64,000 nt of DNA from Lentinus brumalis (lineage: Eukaryota > Basidiomycota > Agaricomycetes > Polyporales > Polyporaceae): NCBI GenBank assembly GCA_001792895.1, contig MARA01000003.1:1240001-1304000 (forward strand), written 5' to 3'. The notes beneath the pieces are model-generated. The model searched no databases and had not been told where the DNA came from. It saw only the letters and a list, made by a program, of their open reading frames with translations. A program made the position numbers and the translations under genes. The first letter of the stretch is position 1, and each line of letters starts with the position of its first letter. Positions 1 through 12,222 of this stretch are shown in pieces.

Positions 1-311
1 GCAGTGAACCCGAACGTTCGCCACTCGTTCAACGGAAGCGATATCCAGCTCGACCTCAGCAGCGCCTCGAATACCCCCACGGCGGCGAACCCGACCCCCA
101 CCATGAATGCGTCTCCCGAGCCGCCCAAGGTCTCCCGGATAAATGGACACGTGCGCTCGGGAAGCGCGGGCAACTGGGGGACGGCGACCCGAAGCAGCCA
201 CTTGACGGCGTACCCACTGTCGTCCATTCCCGGGGGGAGCTCAAAGCCAACTCTCCTTGGGCAGACTACAACGCCGCCTCGTCGCGCCTCGCGGAGAAAA
301 ACTGGGCCTGA
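1..311 (+). CDS. 3' end of an unrecognised Ser/Pro/Thr-rich protein (left-truncated, probable frameshift)
   Basis: Only the last ~100 codons lie in the window. Frame 1 is open from the left edge and reads as a Ser/Pro/Thr/Asn-rich, probably disordered tail (SSASNTPTAANPTPT, HLTAYPLSSIPGG). At the six-G run 232-237 the natural continuation moves to frame 3, reading ELKANSPWADYNAASSRLAE and ending in KNWA with TGA at 309-311. A seventh G would join the two. Without it, frame 1 runs on to a stop at 319-321 through an Arg/Pro-rich tail that looks like out-of-frame sequence. No domain is visible, so no function is offered. The choice of end depends on the frameshift reading. Confidence 0.5.
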   Translation, partial: SEPERSPLVQRKRYPARPQQRLEYPHGGEPDPHHECVSRAAQGLPDKWTRALGKRGQLGDGDPKQPLDGVPTVVHSRGELKANSPWADYNAASSRLAEKNWA

Positions 312-1294
312 GCGCAGGTGACGGTTGCGCGTGGGACGCGTCGGCGGCGTCGTCTCTGGAGGCGATCACGCGTGGGCAGTCGGACGCTCTTGCATACCCC
401 ATCCTCCCGCTGTCGCCGTCGTCCTATCGCGTGCTACGAGTCGGACTGACGACGATGACGATGATGCTTGCTTACTTTGCCGTTGCCATTGGTAGAATTG
501 ACCCGCCCGGACAGCGTTCCGCTAGCCCTTCCCCTCCTTACTCACTCACGTCTTTGCTTGTGTTTGCTGTAGTATTTGTTCTGCCCCTTCGCTCCTCGTC
601 CGCTCGTCGCTCAGCTCCTCTGTCTGCGCTCCTCTCGTCCAAGCAAGTTTGACTTATTCTCTCTTGACAATCCGGATAGCTCACTACATCTCTCCCACAT
701 CACCCATCGTCCGCACATGTTATCTTATGACATTAATTCATCATGCTTATGCCTCTCCCACTCCTTTGTATGGTCTGCCCGTCGTGGATGATGGCCAGTG
801 GGATTCCAAGGGGCCCAGTACACTTGACCCGCGGAAGGGTTACCGCGTGTCAGCCAAGAAAAGAGGGGGAACAGCACGTATTATTGTTGCGCTCCGATAC
901 AACTGATGTAAGATTACAGCAGAAGCGAGAGAGGTACGTCACTACGTCCAGACAGTACCGGTAGTGACTACATAGTGATGACCGGCCACATGCAATATCG
1001 TATGTTAGTCAAGTGGTCAGTGAGAGCGGGGTATGCGATAGCTATAGAACGCTCAAGGTAAGCGTTTGTGAATCTACGGCGTCCATCGTAGGTATGATCT
1101 AGACACGGAACACGGAACCAGCAGCCAGGATCCAACACGACGCGACGCTACACTGAGCTCGCCTCCCACATCACGTCAAAAGCGACTCGCATGCAGGAAC
1201 GCCCACAACAAGGAGAAGAAGGGCCGCTAACAAAGGAAAGACCTTCGAGAAGAAACGCGGGACAGCGCAGAGCGCGCATCCATTACGGAACAGG
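312..1294. other. intergenic, convergent 3' flanks
   Basis: About 1 kb between the left-edge gene and the choline kinase stop, the two genes pointing at each other. The first half is pyrimidine-rich (ctcctcgtccgctcgtcgct and similar near 590-640). Short reading frames exist in several phases but none has a recognisable domain or splice pattern. Probably 3' UTRs. Confidence 0.5.
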
Positions 1295-3001
1295 CTACTC
1301 CGGGACACCCAGCGCATGCAGCTCGCGGCGGAAGAGGTCCATGCGGCACATCGCGTAGGTGAGGTAGTCGAATTCGGGTTCGGTGTCTTGACCCTCCACG
1401 AACTCTCGGGCCTGCACGACGCCCCAGATGGCCCACATCGCATGCGAGGCGGGGCTCCAGGCGCGAACCTGACTCTCGAGCTTCTCCATTGCCGCCTCGA
1501 GGGCGTCATCGGAAAGCTCGAGAGAAACCTCTGGCTCCGAGTTGTCGATGGAGCATTCGGCGTGCGTGAGGTACGCGCGGTAGAAGTTACGGCGCTCCTC
1601 CAAGGTGGGGTGGAGGTCGGGTTTGAGTATGCAGGGTGTGGCCCCGTGGTAATTCACTGTCCATTCGTGGAAGTGGTTCGCGATGTCGAAGGCAGCAGGG
1701 TTGGGGGATGCGTACTCGAAATCAACGACTATGATCTGTTGAAGCGTATGTGTAGGATTTAGCGGTAAGTGTGAAAGTGAAAGATGCCAAGAGAAGGCAT
1801 GAGGGAGAACCAAAAAGGGAGAACAACTCGGTCAGCTCACGGTTTGCTGGAGATCGGTATAAGCGATTTGCTCACCTGTCGATGTGCAGACTGGCCTTCC
1901 TTCAGCTCCCGCAAGCGCAAGAGGTTGCCGTACTGCGTGTCGTTGTGGGAGAATACCCTCTTGCTGGCGCCTTCGATCTTCTCCTTCTGATGAACCCACT
2001 GCATGTACCGTTGCCATTCGAGCTCGAACATATCGAGGTCAAGGCGGTCACGGACATCCGCGGGTGCCCCAGGCAGGGCGAGGACCTCTCGTGCGGCAGC
2101 TAACCAAGACTTGACGTTCTTCTTCACCCCCAACTGAACGCCTCTCTCTGGTCCGTCCGCGTCTTGCGCGTCATAGTCTACAGCGTCAATGTCCACGCCG
2201 TGAAGCTCTGCCATTCTAGCGCCAATCCAGGAGCTGATTTCAGGGTCGCGGATGTCCGCAGCCGTCAGGGCAGAGGAATCAAAGTACTCCTCCACGCGCC
2301 CGTTTTCGAACGTGCCATAGACACGAGGCCCGATGTGATACTTCGACGACAACACGTGGAGGGTGTGCAGCTCGCGAGGGCGCGAAATGAGCGAGCCAGA
2401 GGACGGGCCATAGATGCGCAGGAGCAGGGTGCGCGTCTTCGGCACCGACGGACAGGACACGAAGAAGACGGCATTTGTCAAAGAGCCCGACACCTTCTGG
2501 ATTTGTATCTGCTCTGGCGTAATCTCCGAGCCAGTCCACGACGGGACGCGGAGCGAGCGGAGGATTTCGAATAACTGCTTGGCGAAGGCAGCTGTCTTGT
2601 AACGTCTACGGGGAGATCAGTCAGCAATATGCGTGGAAATGTAGCAGGCAGACGTCAGACCAAGGTAGACTGGGCCGTCCTGTCCCACAAGTGATTAGCT
2701 TGCCGGAGGGCGTCCGGGAAGTGGCCATGACGAGCGTACGCTACGATGCTCACCTTGCCTCCAGTCTGAGACCTGCGTGCCGTAGACCCTCTACTCGGAC
2801 AACGTCGACAACTCCATTGTCAAATGGTATGGACAGGGAAGACGAGGAGTACGCTGCTGAGGAAGCGACAGAGGCGAGCGAGCCGTTATCGGGAGTAGTG
2901 CGAGAGGAACTGGTGGAGGATCTGCGGATGGGCCGCGGACCAGGCCTGTACGTGCCCAATGAGGTGGCTGGTGCGAGATCAGGACCGAGTGTGGGCGACA
3001 T
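1295..3001 (-). CDS. choline/ethanolamine kinase
   Basis: Phosphorylates choline (or ethanolamine) with ATP, the first step of the CDP-choline (Kennedy) route to phosphatidylcholine, in the cytosol. Three exons fit exactly: 2754-3001, 1876-2605 and 1295-1735 (complement), giving 472 aa. The N-terminal ~75 residues are Ser-rich. The kinase begins at RRYKTAAFAKQLFEILRSL and shows KVSGSLTNAVFFV (nucleotide-binding loop), RIYGPSSGSLISR, the Brenner catalytic motif SHNDTQYGNLL (about residue 310) and the metal-binding IIVVDFEYASPNPAAFDIAN. All key residues are present, so the enzyme should be active. ATG 3001 starts MSPTLGPDLAP; an in-frame ATG 288 nt upstream is less likely. Choline and ethanolamine specificity cannot be told apart by eye. 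Confidence 0.93.
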
Positions 3002-5109
3002 GGGGCTCTGTTTGGCCGGGGAGACGATGCCTGCTTCGCGAAGGACGTGGAGAAGCTTGCTGTAAAAGGATGATGTCCTTGAACGGGAATCAGACAGAGC
3101 CACGGCGATGAATAGGGACGCTGGGATGTACCGTGTGTGCAGCGTGATGCGGGGGGGATTGCGCGACAGAAAGTGCATGCGAATTCGGTCACACGAGCGC
3201 AGGAGGAGAGAGGTGGACTCGCTGTGGAGTCCGTCCTGCCCACTCCTGGCCACAATGACCCGTGGGAAAATGGACAAGCGCACTATCACAAGCCATCCTC
3301 GCCAATCAAATTCAACTTATCGCTTAACTTATCAGATCACAGCCGATACTTATCTCTTCCTTCTCCAAAGTCGGAAAGTCCCCGTTGGCCACACCTGCCG
3401 CACCTGTTCGCCCTCCGCGCGTCCTTGGGCTTGCTTCGCAGGCCAATCGCCCGGTAATACTAACAGTTTGCATCCGCGCAGACATGTGTCATATTCAGCC
3501 GCGAGCTACAGCCTTGCTGGTCGCCTCCGTAACGCCGCAGCATGCGTCATCTGCACTTCTTCCTGGTCATCCTACCCAAGCACGCGTCCTGAAGCGGCGA
3601 CATAAGACTGCCAGCGAGTCCGGATCGTACCTCACCCGCGGTGAACGTTGTGCGGAGCTCTCGCACGAACCCCAGGCATCATCTTGAACCGCATCCGGAT
3701 GAGATTCCGTTCTCGAATCTCCAGCTTCCTCGCCCATTCAGTTCCCTACTGGACGCGGGAGCAACATCCGTGGCATCACACGCTGCTTCGCTGAGATGGG
3801 ACTCTTCTCGCTCCGCTATAGCTCACCGCTTCCCCGAAAGGTGCCTCTGCCCCTCACAAGCGGGACATGACAAAGTATAGCGCACAGTTCTGACTGCATG
3901 TCCGCGCAGGTGTGTCGGCTAGAATGGCGCAATTGTTTCCACGTCGTCTCTCTGTCTCCTGCACCTGGTAGCCCCAGTACGTGGTCATGCCGTAAGTGCG
4001 TCCCGTAACTCCCGCAACACGGTTCGACTGACCAACGCTCCGAGTCGACAAAGTCCAGAACCGCCGACATCCCGCCGCGCCAACATGAGGACATCCAGAG
4101 GCCCAGAAGTCGGGCTTGCTTGAGGCCGTTGGCAATGGCTGGGTCGTCGCTGTCGTTTCGAACACCCTCGAAGAAATGTCATGCTTTTGCATCGGTCCCC
4201 GCTTGCCATCAGTGTCCCCGCTGTTCTCATAAGGTGTTACCCAGGCCACCACGCGGAATGTTCTGCGAACATGGCTATCCCTTCCCTTCCTGCCTTCCAA
4301 AGCCCCCGAAGAAGGGGTTGCGAATCCGCCGTCAAATCACGTCCCAGCATCGGGCGAGAGAGCCTCACTTCCCGGTCCTGCGCCACGAGCATGCTATGCG
4401 GTGTGTTGCTTACCTGCTCTTTGTCGAAACCTTATCTCGATGCCAATCTCAAGAAGTACGGCCCTGCGATCCAAGTGGCCTAGGCTCCCTGCCGTATCAG
4501 ACCGGTTCCCGGGGGTCGTAGGCAGTCGTCCCGCCGACCGTGACGAAGGGGCGTCTTCCCCGAGGTTCCGAGGTTCCTCGAAAGGGTTACATGCGATAGC
4601 CAGTGTCGCAGAAGCGTACCCGAAAAATTATGCCTAAAGCTTCGCAGGCGAGAGTTTGACAGTAGCCTCGTGGAGTTCATGCGACATCTCGACCCGTCCG
4701 TGTATGACTTTCGCTGCCTTTGTTCTGGGCCCCGAGGAAATTCCAGAGCTCCAAGCCACGGAGACCTTGTGAGCGTTGAGCCCCCACCGTGCGCCACGAA
4801 GGGCTCGGGTAGCATCGATGTCGATCTGCTGACATAGCTCCAGTGGTATCCCAACAGCAGCCAGTCCTGAGCTCAATGCTCTTCTCCAGGCCTTACAGTC
4901 CCCTCGACGATTCGTCAGGCTTGAGCATAGAGCACATGGGCATTTGTAATTGGTAGTATCTATTGCACACAAAGTCTAGACTGTAAGGATCTGGAAGAGT
5001 CCGTCAAAGCATAGGAGGGGCAATAAGGATACCGAAAAGGTGCAGAAGTCCAAACGTTGATTGAAGGGGACCCCACGAGGCGAACTAACCCATTGCGACA
5101 ACCCAACGT
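3002..5109. other. gene-poor interval, no recognisable gene
   Basis: About 2.1 kb between the choline kinase start and the transporter stop, both on the minus strand. The part nearest 3000-3300 should hold the kinase promoter. Between 3.4 and 5.0 kb there are reading frames of 100-150 codons on both strands, but none is continued by plausible introns or shows a family motif. Rare-codon use and the lack of a preferred frame suggest non-coding or decayed DNA. Confidence 0.4.
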
Positions 5110-7710
5110 TCACACTGTTTCCAACGGGGCTGGTAGCTCCCTCGGCGTCTTTTCCTGTCCCCGAGCCGCAGATGCGTCGTCGAAGGAGATCTTACGTGTA
5201 AACATCGAGATCTGTTGCGCAGCAGTCAGCAACAGCGAACTTTGAAGACAGACCCGAATAAAGACACCGACCAGCAGAGCCACGCCAAGGCATGGACAGC
5301 AGACAGCCCATATGGCCTACACAGAACACAATTGTATTCAGTAAACGGAATCCCACGGAAGCCCGGAGCACCGCACCTTGAACGCGAGTGACAATGCATG
5401 AAGGATCTCGGGCCAGTCGCTCTGAGATCGAAGGGTGTCGACTGCTTCGATAACAGACGAAGCGTCGACGCCCGCTGGCAGCGTTTCGGAGAGTCGTCCC
5501 AGATACACGGCCCCCGCAACAGCCTGCCGAAGTCGCGTAGTGAGCACTGATACACGTTCTGCCCAGCGTTGCAGACTCACCAGCCCCACCGTCGCGCCAG
5601 TGAAACGCACGAGGAAGAACGCACTCGTCCCTGACGCGACTTCTTGACGCCGTAAAGCGCGTGTAAATACCTGATATGGTGCATGGAACAGCATGCCCAA
5701 CCCGACGCCGGCAATCAGTGGGAACCCGATCTGAGTGCTCCTCGGACTGTGTTCGGTCATTAACATCATCAGGCCTGGTGGATCATGAGCACCGGGAAGT
5801 GAGTAGCGAGTCTTTGAGACCGTACCGAAGCCGACCGAGGACAAGGCGAGGCCTGCGCAAATAACGTACTTCTGACAGGAGGTGTCGAACCTGCGCTGCT
5901 GCCAATAGCCGATGAGCCAGGCAGCTAGGGACGGTCGCACCGCGTCAACATTAAGTAAAGGACATGCGAAACGAACTCAACTCACTCGGCATCGAGGCAA
6001 GCGAGGAGCCTAGCGAGTAGGGCAGCATGGTCAAACCGGCTTCGAGAGGAGACAGCCCGTTTACGGCCTGTGCGAGGATCAGCGATCAGACGACTGGAGA
6101 CGAGAGAAAGCGTCTGACCTGGAAATACAGCGCGAGATAGAACGTTCCTGCATTGAATGCAAAGTTGTGCAGGAACGTTACCGCCAGGGTAATCACTGGG
6201 ACCCAGAGTGAGGGAAAGCTTCCCAAGAAGCGGACTGGGCGCGCGTACCGATTGTACGATCCTTGAAAGCAATCGGGGGAAAGAGCGCATCGCGTTCGGT
6301 GCGGACTTCGTAAATGGCGCCGAGAAGCAATACCACGAGCCCAGTAACGATCAAGACGAGAGTCGAAGCCGAGGTCCCTGAGGCGTGCCACGGTCAGACA
6401 AAGTCCTATCACGGGAGCGAGGTGTGGAACGTACAGCCAATCTGGATTGCAAAATTGAAGCCGATCACAATGCAGCTGCTTCCCGCCATGAAGAGAATGC
6501 TGCGGCGCGTAAGAGGGGTCAGCTGTGTGGGAGCGGTGCATTTGCGCGGAGACTGACAGGCCAATGAAATCAAAGGTGCGAGCAAAGGTACGCCACGAGA
6601 CGTCAGAGGTGCGTCCGACGTAGATTTGGCGGAGAGATAGCCACAGGATGGTCGAGGAGGCGGCGCATATGGGAATGTTCATGTAGACTGGATGCGTGAT
6701 GAGTTCATGGATGACACGCAGTGCGGGGAGGATACGCACATGCCCATCTCCAGTTGAAGGGCCCGCTGCGTTCTGCGGCAGACGTGAGCGGAATGAAACG
6801 CAGGAGCGGAGAGCTTCACGCACCGCTGAACACTCCGCCCAAGAGCGGTCCCGCGACGGCTGAGGCGGCCCAGGTCAGGCTAAGCGCTTGGGACCATTTT
6901 GCCTGATTGCGCACGTCGACGATCTCTGACGTAATAGTCCAGACCAGAGAGACAATACCGCCGCCGCCGACGCCAGCAACGGCTCGTGCAAGAATTAACC
7001 ATGTAATGTTCTGTGCAGTCGGGCCACTCGTCAGATGACCACCGCCCTAGCAGCGCAGCGGCGTACCTGCGCGGCACCACATAGCGCAGAGCCTGCGGCA
7101 AAAATAAAGATACTAGCGTACAGGACCACCTAAACACCGACCCATCAGAGCCGTGTCGAGCGCGGAGAACTGAGACACCCACCATCCGGCCAATGAGATC
7201 GGAAAGCTTCCCATAGAGAGGTTGGAACGCGGTCTGGGTGAGCATGTACGTCACCGAGATCCAGGTGTACTCGGCCTGATTGGCGTTGAATTCACTTGCA
7301 ATAGTTGGCAGGGCAGTGGAGACAATCGTCTGTCGGACCGAGTCAGCCGCCGCTCAGATGGCTCTCGACAGAAATGCAGATCTCACCGCGTCTGTCGTGG
7401 CGAGGAATAGAGTCAAAGCAGCGCTGAGTATGGACTGTCAGCGAACTTCCGCGGAGACATTGCGCTCAGGAACGTACCCTGCGTGGGCGACCACGAGCCG
7501 CAGCGTCGACGGCTCGAAACTTTTGTGCGCGTCATATGCGACAAGCGTGTCGCTCGATGCGCTTCTTGGCGTCGGGGCTACAGTCGGGATGGAACTTTGG
7601 CTCGAGCTCGAGGACTCATAGGAGGTACGAGATGGAGGCGGGGCAGATGACCCTGGGTTAGGGGTGGCCCCGGTCTCTTTCTCGGAGATAGATGACGAGC
7701 ACGAAGACAT
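5110..7710 (-). CDS. major facilitator superfamily transporter, 14-TM drug:H+ antiporter (DHA2) type
   Basis: Plasma-membrane or vacuolar proton-coupled exporter; the substrate cannot be read from sequence. Fifteen exons splice to 609 aa with every phase matching: 7478-7710, 7387-7423, 7183-7329, 7067-7129, 6824-7010, 6740-6772, 6558-6687, 6435-6499, 6249-6377, 6119-6195, 5986-6067, 5826-5924, 5581-5774, 5377-5523, 5110-5316. A Ser-rich cytosolic N-terminus precedes TM1 with the DHA2 motif DATIVSTALPTIASEF, motif A (YGKLSDLIGR), LARAVAGVGGGIVSLVWTI and AASAVAGPLLGG (motif C region). Later segments include TFLHNFAFNAGTFYLALYF and GFPLIAGVGLGMLFHAPYQ. The C-terminal tail is polar. The raw sequence looks like a pseudogene because exons are 33-233 nt, but splicing restores it fully. 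No biosynthetic genes lie nearby. Confidence 0.9.
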
Positions 7711-7789
7711 AGGCTCTATGAGGGCTGGTGCGGAAGTGAACGAGTTGACCCGGGTGTGTGTCGGGCTGCTCTTCGCATTCCGGCTGCAT

Positions 7790-7796
7790 CTTTATA
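7790..7796 (-). promoter_or_regulatory. TATA-like box of the MFS transporter
   Basis: TATAAAG on the minus strand, 80 nt upstream of the transporter ATG at 7710, the usual distance in filamentous fungi. This is position and match only, not proof of use. Confidence 0.4.
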
Positions 7797-9132
7797 CGAA
7801 GCCCCCGAGTCTCCAACTTGACGTGTCAACTATGTAATGTCATCTGCGTGCTGGGTACGGACAGGAATACCCTGCCACGATGCAGTATTGGCGAAAACAT
7901 GCCATGACCTAGGAGACCGTCGGAAAATCGATGTGTGAAAGTAAGAATCCTTGGATACTGTTAATTGAGACCTACCAGAAGAACCTTTGGACCCTCTTTG
8001 TCGGAGTTGCCTCTGGAAGATCTGAGAGAAGGTCTTGCGAAGGTGCCGTGTTTTGGGAGAAGAAGTACTTTGTGCGGCAGAGTGGATCTGGCTCGGCGTC
8101 GACTCCAGGTACGGGCTTCATGAACGGACGGATATGATAGCATGCATGCGCCGCTTAGGGGCGATGAGAAGCTGTAAGTGGGAGTATGGACGCTCCGCTC
8201 GAGTCCTGGTGGCTTTACGTTACTGTACGTAGCGCCATCTGAGTGAATCTGCGAGTACGGACCTCCTCGTTGCAGCCGGCGGAATTGAGAATGGCAAATC
8301 AGAACCAGAGACGCCGATGACGGTACGAATGATGACTACATAGTGACTGCCTGCCATGCTCGCGACTTTGGCGGCTCCTTCGCGAACATGGGCAGTCACG
8401 GTGAGTCGTGCAGTGCCCATTCATGGGAGCCTCTTCCTTATCGGCACCTATTGCGCGCGAACGGTCTCGTGCGCCCCTGCTATCGCTTCCTTGAGCGAGG
8501 GAACCCGGAGGTCTTATTGGCGATCGCTTCTGCCACAAGGAACCAGCATCCGACACGATGTCCCCGTCAGGCTCGACAGAACCCAGCTCAATCACCCATG
8601 GAAATCAGAATCCTCGGAGTGTATCAAATCAGCGGAGCGCCTTCCCATACCCTCTCGCATCCATAGGACTTTTCTCCAGGGGCCCATGCAGGTCGAGCCC
8701 ATGGTGCCCCTTGCTGATTGGGCCACTGACGACACCAGCCTCCCCGATGTAGCAGACTCCATACCAGACGTTCGATCATGCACCAAATGTGATCTCCAAG
8801 GGCCGCGCAGACGCGGCTAGCACCTCCTCGAGGCTTGCACATGGTCCTCGGTCGACTCTCGATCCCGCTTTCTGGTCAGTGAGCAGAGTACGTACTGATA
8901 ATTAGTTCCAAAAGACGTAGGGTACTAGATACCGACACCCTCCGCCAGAAAGAGCGGCACCCTCGGATGGACATCCGAAAGCTAGCTTCGACCCTGCTAT
9001 GCAGTAGTCCTCTTCTTGCGGTCTTGGTCTCGTCTCCTGTGACGGTCAGCGTCGGATTCGTCGGGGTCTGCAGACGTCTCTGTATGTGGATGCGAGCGTT
9101 CAACGGAGCATTCGAATTGAAAACATAAAAAA
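7797..9132. other. intergenic, nothing recognised
   Basis: About 1.3 kb between the MFS promoter and the MDJ1 stop. Overlapping frames of 60-150 codons on both strands at 8.3-8.8 kb show no domain and no consistent exon structure. The left side is the upstream region of the transporter. Confidence 0.4.
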
Positions 9133-10941
9133 TCAAGAACCGATGAGTCTCTTAAGTCTATTCAACGCGCGAGACACCCAGCTATCCTGGGCTGCAGAGG
9201 TAGAAGATTCCGTACCGTTTGTATGATCCTCCGGTTGGGCCGAGGCTCGACTGTCTGAAGATGCCGCTTCATTCGTGGAGGGCTTGCGTGGCGATTCTTG
9301 ACGTGCCTCCTGACGCGAAGAAGTCGATGTTCGACCCTCCACGTCATCGGCATATTGTTGCAATAGCTCGCGCTGGCGCGAAGTTAAAGCTCTAAAAGTA
9401 ACGCAAAGCTTGAGTGACGGGAACGGAGCCAACGGAACGGAGGCGTAACAGACCTTGGTAGCTGCACGTTGAACGTCACGAAGAGGTCACCCTTGCCGTC
9501 TCGGTAAGCCGGGGCTATGCCATGGCCCTTGAGCACCATTTGTTCGCCGGGTTGAGTTCCCGAAGGCACCCTTACATCGACTTCGCCGTCAAGCGTCGGG
9601 ACCCTGACCTTGCCACCGAGGAGAGCGGTGTGGACAGGTATCCGAGCTTCGTGGTAGATGTTGGCACCCTGGCGCTTGAACGCCTTCGAGGACGCGACGT
9701 TAATACGGACCAACAGATCGCCTGGACGACCATTGCCGCCTAATGGCGCGTCGCCCTGGCCAGGCACTTTGAGGGTCATGCCATCTTCCACACCTGTCGG
9801 AAGAAAGGCCGCGTGTTAGGAACCGGGGTGGCTTTCACGAATTTGCTGCTCACCTGCTGGGATATCAATCGGAACAGACTTCCTGACCTTGACCTGACCG
9901 ACTCCCGCGCAAGTGTCGCACTGACCCGAAGGTGGTACGGTGGATCCCGTACCGTGGCAGGACGTGCATGTAGTCTGCATGTGGAAACCGCTGTCGATCA
10001 CGTACGACCTCACGCCGGTACCACCGCATGCCGAACATGTAGAACGGGACGCTCCAGCCTTCAGCCCGGAGCCGGAACAGGTAGTACACTTGACAATGGG
10101 GTGACGGTGATCGTGCGTTTGGTTCCCTTGCAGGCCTCCATGAAGCTGATGCCGACAGTAGCTTCGACATCCCCACCACGCCCGAATGCTTGTGCACCCG
10201 ACCCGCACTTGCCCCTCCGAACATTCCGAAGAGCTGATCGAAGACGTCGCCCCGAGGACCTCCTCTTGCACCCCCAAATGCGCCTGAGAAGTCCTGGAAG
10301 TTGCCAAAGCCGAAACCGCCGCTACCGAAACCCGAGCGCGCGTTCTCGTAGGCGTTCGCGTTGAAGCCGGGCTGTTGGGACGCTGCCCCATATTTGTCGT
10401 AGTCAGCCCTCTTCTTCTCGTCTTTCAGGATCTGCAGAGCTAGGTCAGTGTCTACGCGAGGACGGACTGCTGAGACAAGTGGACGAACGTCGTAGGCTTC
10501 CTGAATCTCCACAAACTTCTCTTGCGCGTTCTTGTCAGGGTTGGTATCAGGGTGGTATTTCCGAGCAAGCTACGGACTAGTTAGCTTCGCGATATGCTAG
10601 CAAATCCTCTGATACGTACCGCAAAGTATGTCTTTTTGATGTCGGCCGGGCTAGCATCCTTCTTGACACCTAGCACTTGGTAGGGGTCTTTCGGAGCTTG
10701 GTGAACGGATGACGCATGAAACGCTCTCTGTACTCGTTAATGTTGGAACATGATCAGCTAACCGCTGACTTACCGATGGCCCCGCTCGACTGACTGCACA
10801 CGCCTTCCCCTTGCGAGCACGCGGTGGTCGGACGTTGAGGACAGTGACCAAAGACCGCGCACATGTTGCCGATGGCGGTCGCAAATATGCGTATGGTGTA
10901 TTGAGTGAGAGCACCCGCTTGGAAGACAATCTAGGCGGCAT
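9133..10941 (-). CDS. MDJ1: mitochondrial DnaJ/Hsp40 co-chaperone (Mdj1 type), two apparent base deletions
   Basis: J-protein that stimulates mitochondrial Hsp70 in folding and proteolysis in the matrix. Exons (complement): 10774-10941, 10620-10727, 10489-10569, 9854-10431, 9454-9793, 9133-9391. The first ~56 residues are Arg/Ser-rich without acidic residues, a matrix-targeting presequence. Then come the J domain ([25 protein letters not shown] with HPD), a Gly/Phe-rich stretch, four zinc repeats ([32 protein letters not shown]), the substrate-binding beta domain ([19 protein letters not shown]) and a low-complexity tail. Exon 4 needs one extra G/C at 10197-10199 and one at 10098-10101 to keep frame ([13 protein letters not shown] and TVTPIVKC). 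With both restored the exons sum to 511 codons. See the homopolymer finding. Confidence 0.93.
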
Positions 10942-12222
10942 TAGATCGGAGTCTATAGAGTACAGCAGAGAGTTGAGAGAGTCCAAAAGTTGCAGTCTGA
11001 ACGTAGCGCGCTGACGTCGGGATGCACGGGAATTTTGAGACTCACGTGGGAATACATCTGCCACGTGGGGTTCCCCTTCGAGACACTTCGTGAATTCGCC
11101 CGAAAAGGCAGGTGTAGAAGTTCCTGGCAGTGAGTAGCAGGGTAGCCCACGAGTCATCCCTCGGAGTCGATAAGTATACGCAGAAGATCTTCCGGCAGAA
11201 GCCCGGGTAGTTTGTCCCCCAAAAGACAGATATTCCTCCGGACAGCTCAAGATCAACTCCGGTTCCTTGGTCCGCGGTGAGAACAAAATACAACAAGGCT
11301 ACAGACCATTCGCATCCTCGCTTCTGATGACGGACACCTGGCAACTTTCCCCGCGTACCGCGAGCCCGATAGAGCTGATGCTTCATAGCTTCGGAAAGGT
11401 AGTAGCGAAATTCAAACGGGCTGAGCATGCCGGTTATACACTTGCTCTGCATAGGGAATCGGCAGCTAGCTAGTCATTTCTCCACCTTGTCCCTACACGC
11501 TCCCCGGCGAGACAAAGATTTTCAGCTAGCACTTGATATTATTGACACGCTCCCCGGCGTCTTAGTGACAGTCCCGCCACGGTGTCGATCGTAATCGACA
11601 TCGACATACGCCTGTCGACGCTTGTGAGTCAGATAGCGGTCCTTCGATCGACCCCGCCCGCGAAGGTGGTAACTGAAAAGCTGCTAACTCACGTGAATAG
11701 TCCGTGGTTGCAGTGACGCGGCAGAAGGCCCGACACAAGGCTTCCCATGCAGCGGCGAGGACCCACGCCTAGCACGGGAGCGAGGCCTTGCCAACATAAG
11801 AAGCGGCGATGAGATCTCTTCCCGATTGCGGATGGATCTAGGAAATAGGTCCGCAACTGCACAACGTTCTTCTCAGAAGAAGGATGAGTTGGGCTGGGTT
11901 AAGTGGACTTGTGATGTGTTGTGGTACGTAACAAGGCCCGATCGCGCCTACAGGACGCCATGAGTCGAGCCAGACACGTATGAATGGCTGGTAGGACGTC
12001 ACTTACAGTCGGAACAAAATGATATCCTCCAATATGTCGGCGGCGCAATGCTGGTAAGTGGATTCGGTGCGAGATACCGAACCGACGGTGCAGAACGGAG
12101 TCCAATTCTCTCATCCAGCAGCGCGGCAGATATGCTGGCAATGCACACTATGCCGTGTTCAGCATTATGTTCTGATGAATGGCGAATGCTTACTATACCT
12201 CCATACAACATACATATTCGGG
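10942..12222. other. intergenic with a small duplicated motif, no gene recognised
   Basis: About 1.3 kb between the MDJ1 start and the SET-gene stop. The right part is likely 3' UTR of the SET gene. The reading frames present (for example 11042-11452 minus) have no recognisable domain. A 15-nt motif is repeated at 11495 and 11545 (separate entry). Confidence 0.4.
11463..11559 (+). repeat. imperfect tandem repeat, two copies
   Basis: The 15-mer acacgctccccggcg occurs at 11495-11509 and 11545-11559. The 8-mer cagctagc occurs at 11463-11470 and 11523-11530. Both pairs lie in the same order, so the segment looks like an old tandem duplication with period about 50-60 nt. No function is evident. 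Confidence 0.55.

Noticed and set aside
3385..4972. Several 100-150 codon frames on both strands
   Set aside because: No domain, no splice continuity and no consistent codon bias; treated as non-coding.
10154..10204. A 47-nt intron (gtgcgg..gaag) in MDJ1 that would also restore frame locally
   Set aside because: The bases it would remove encode the expected family sequence GRGGDVEA, and a second break at 10098-10101 cannot be explained by an intron. Two lost bases fit better.
5110..10941. Secondary-metabolite cluster around the MFS transporter
   Set aside because: No polyketide, peptide, terpene or tailoring enzyme lies nearby; the neighbours are choline kinase and a mitochondrial chaperone.
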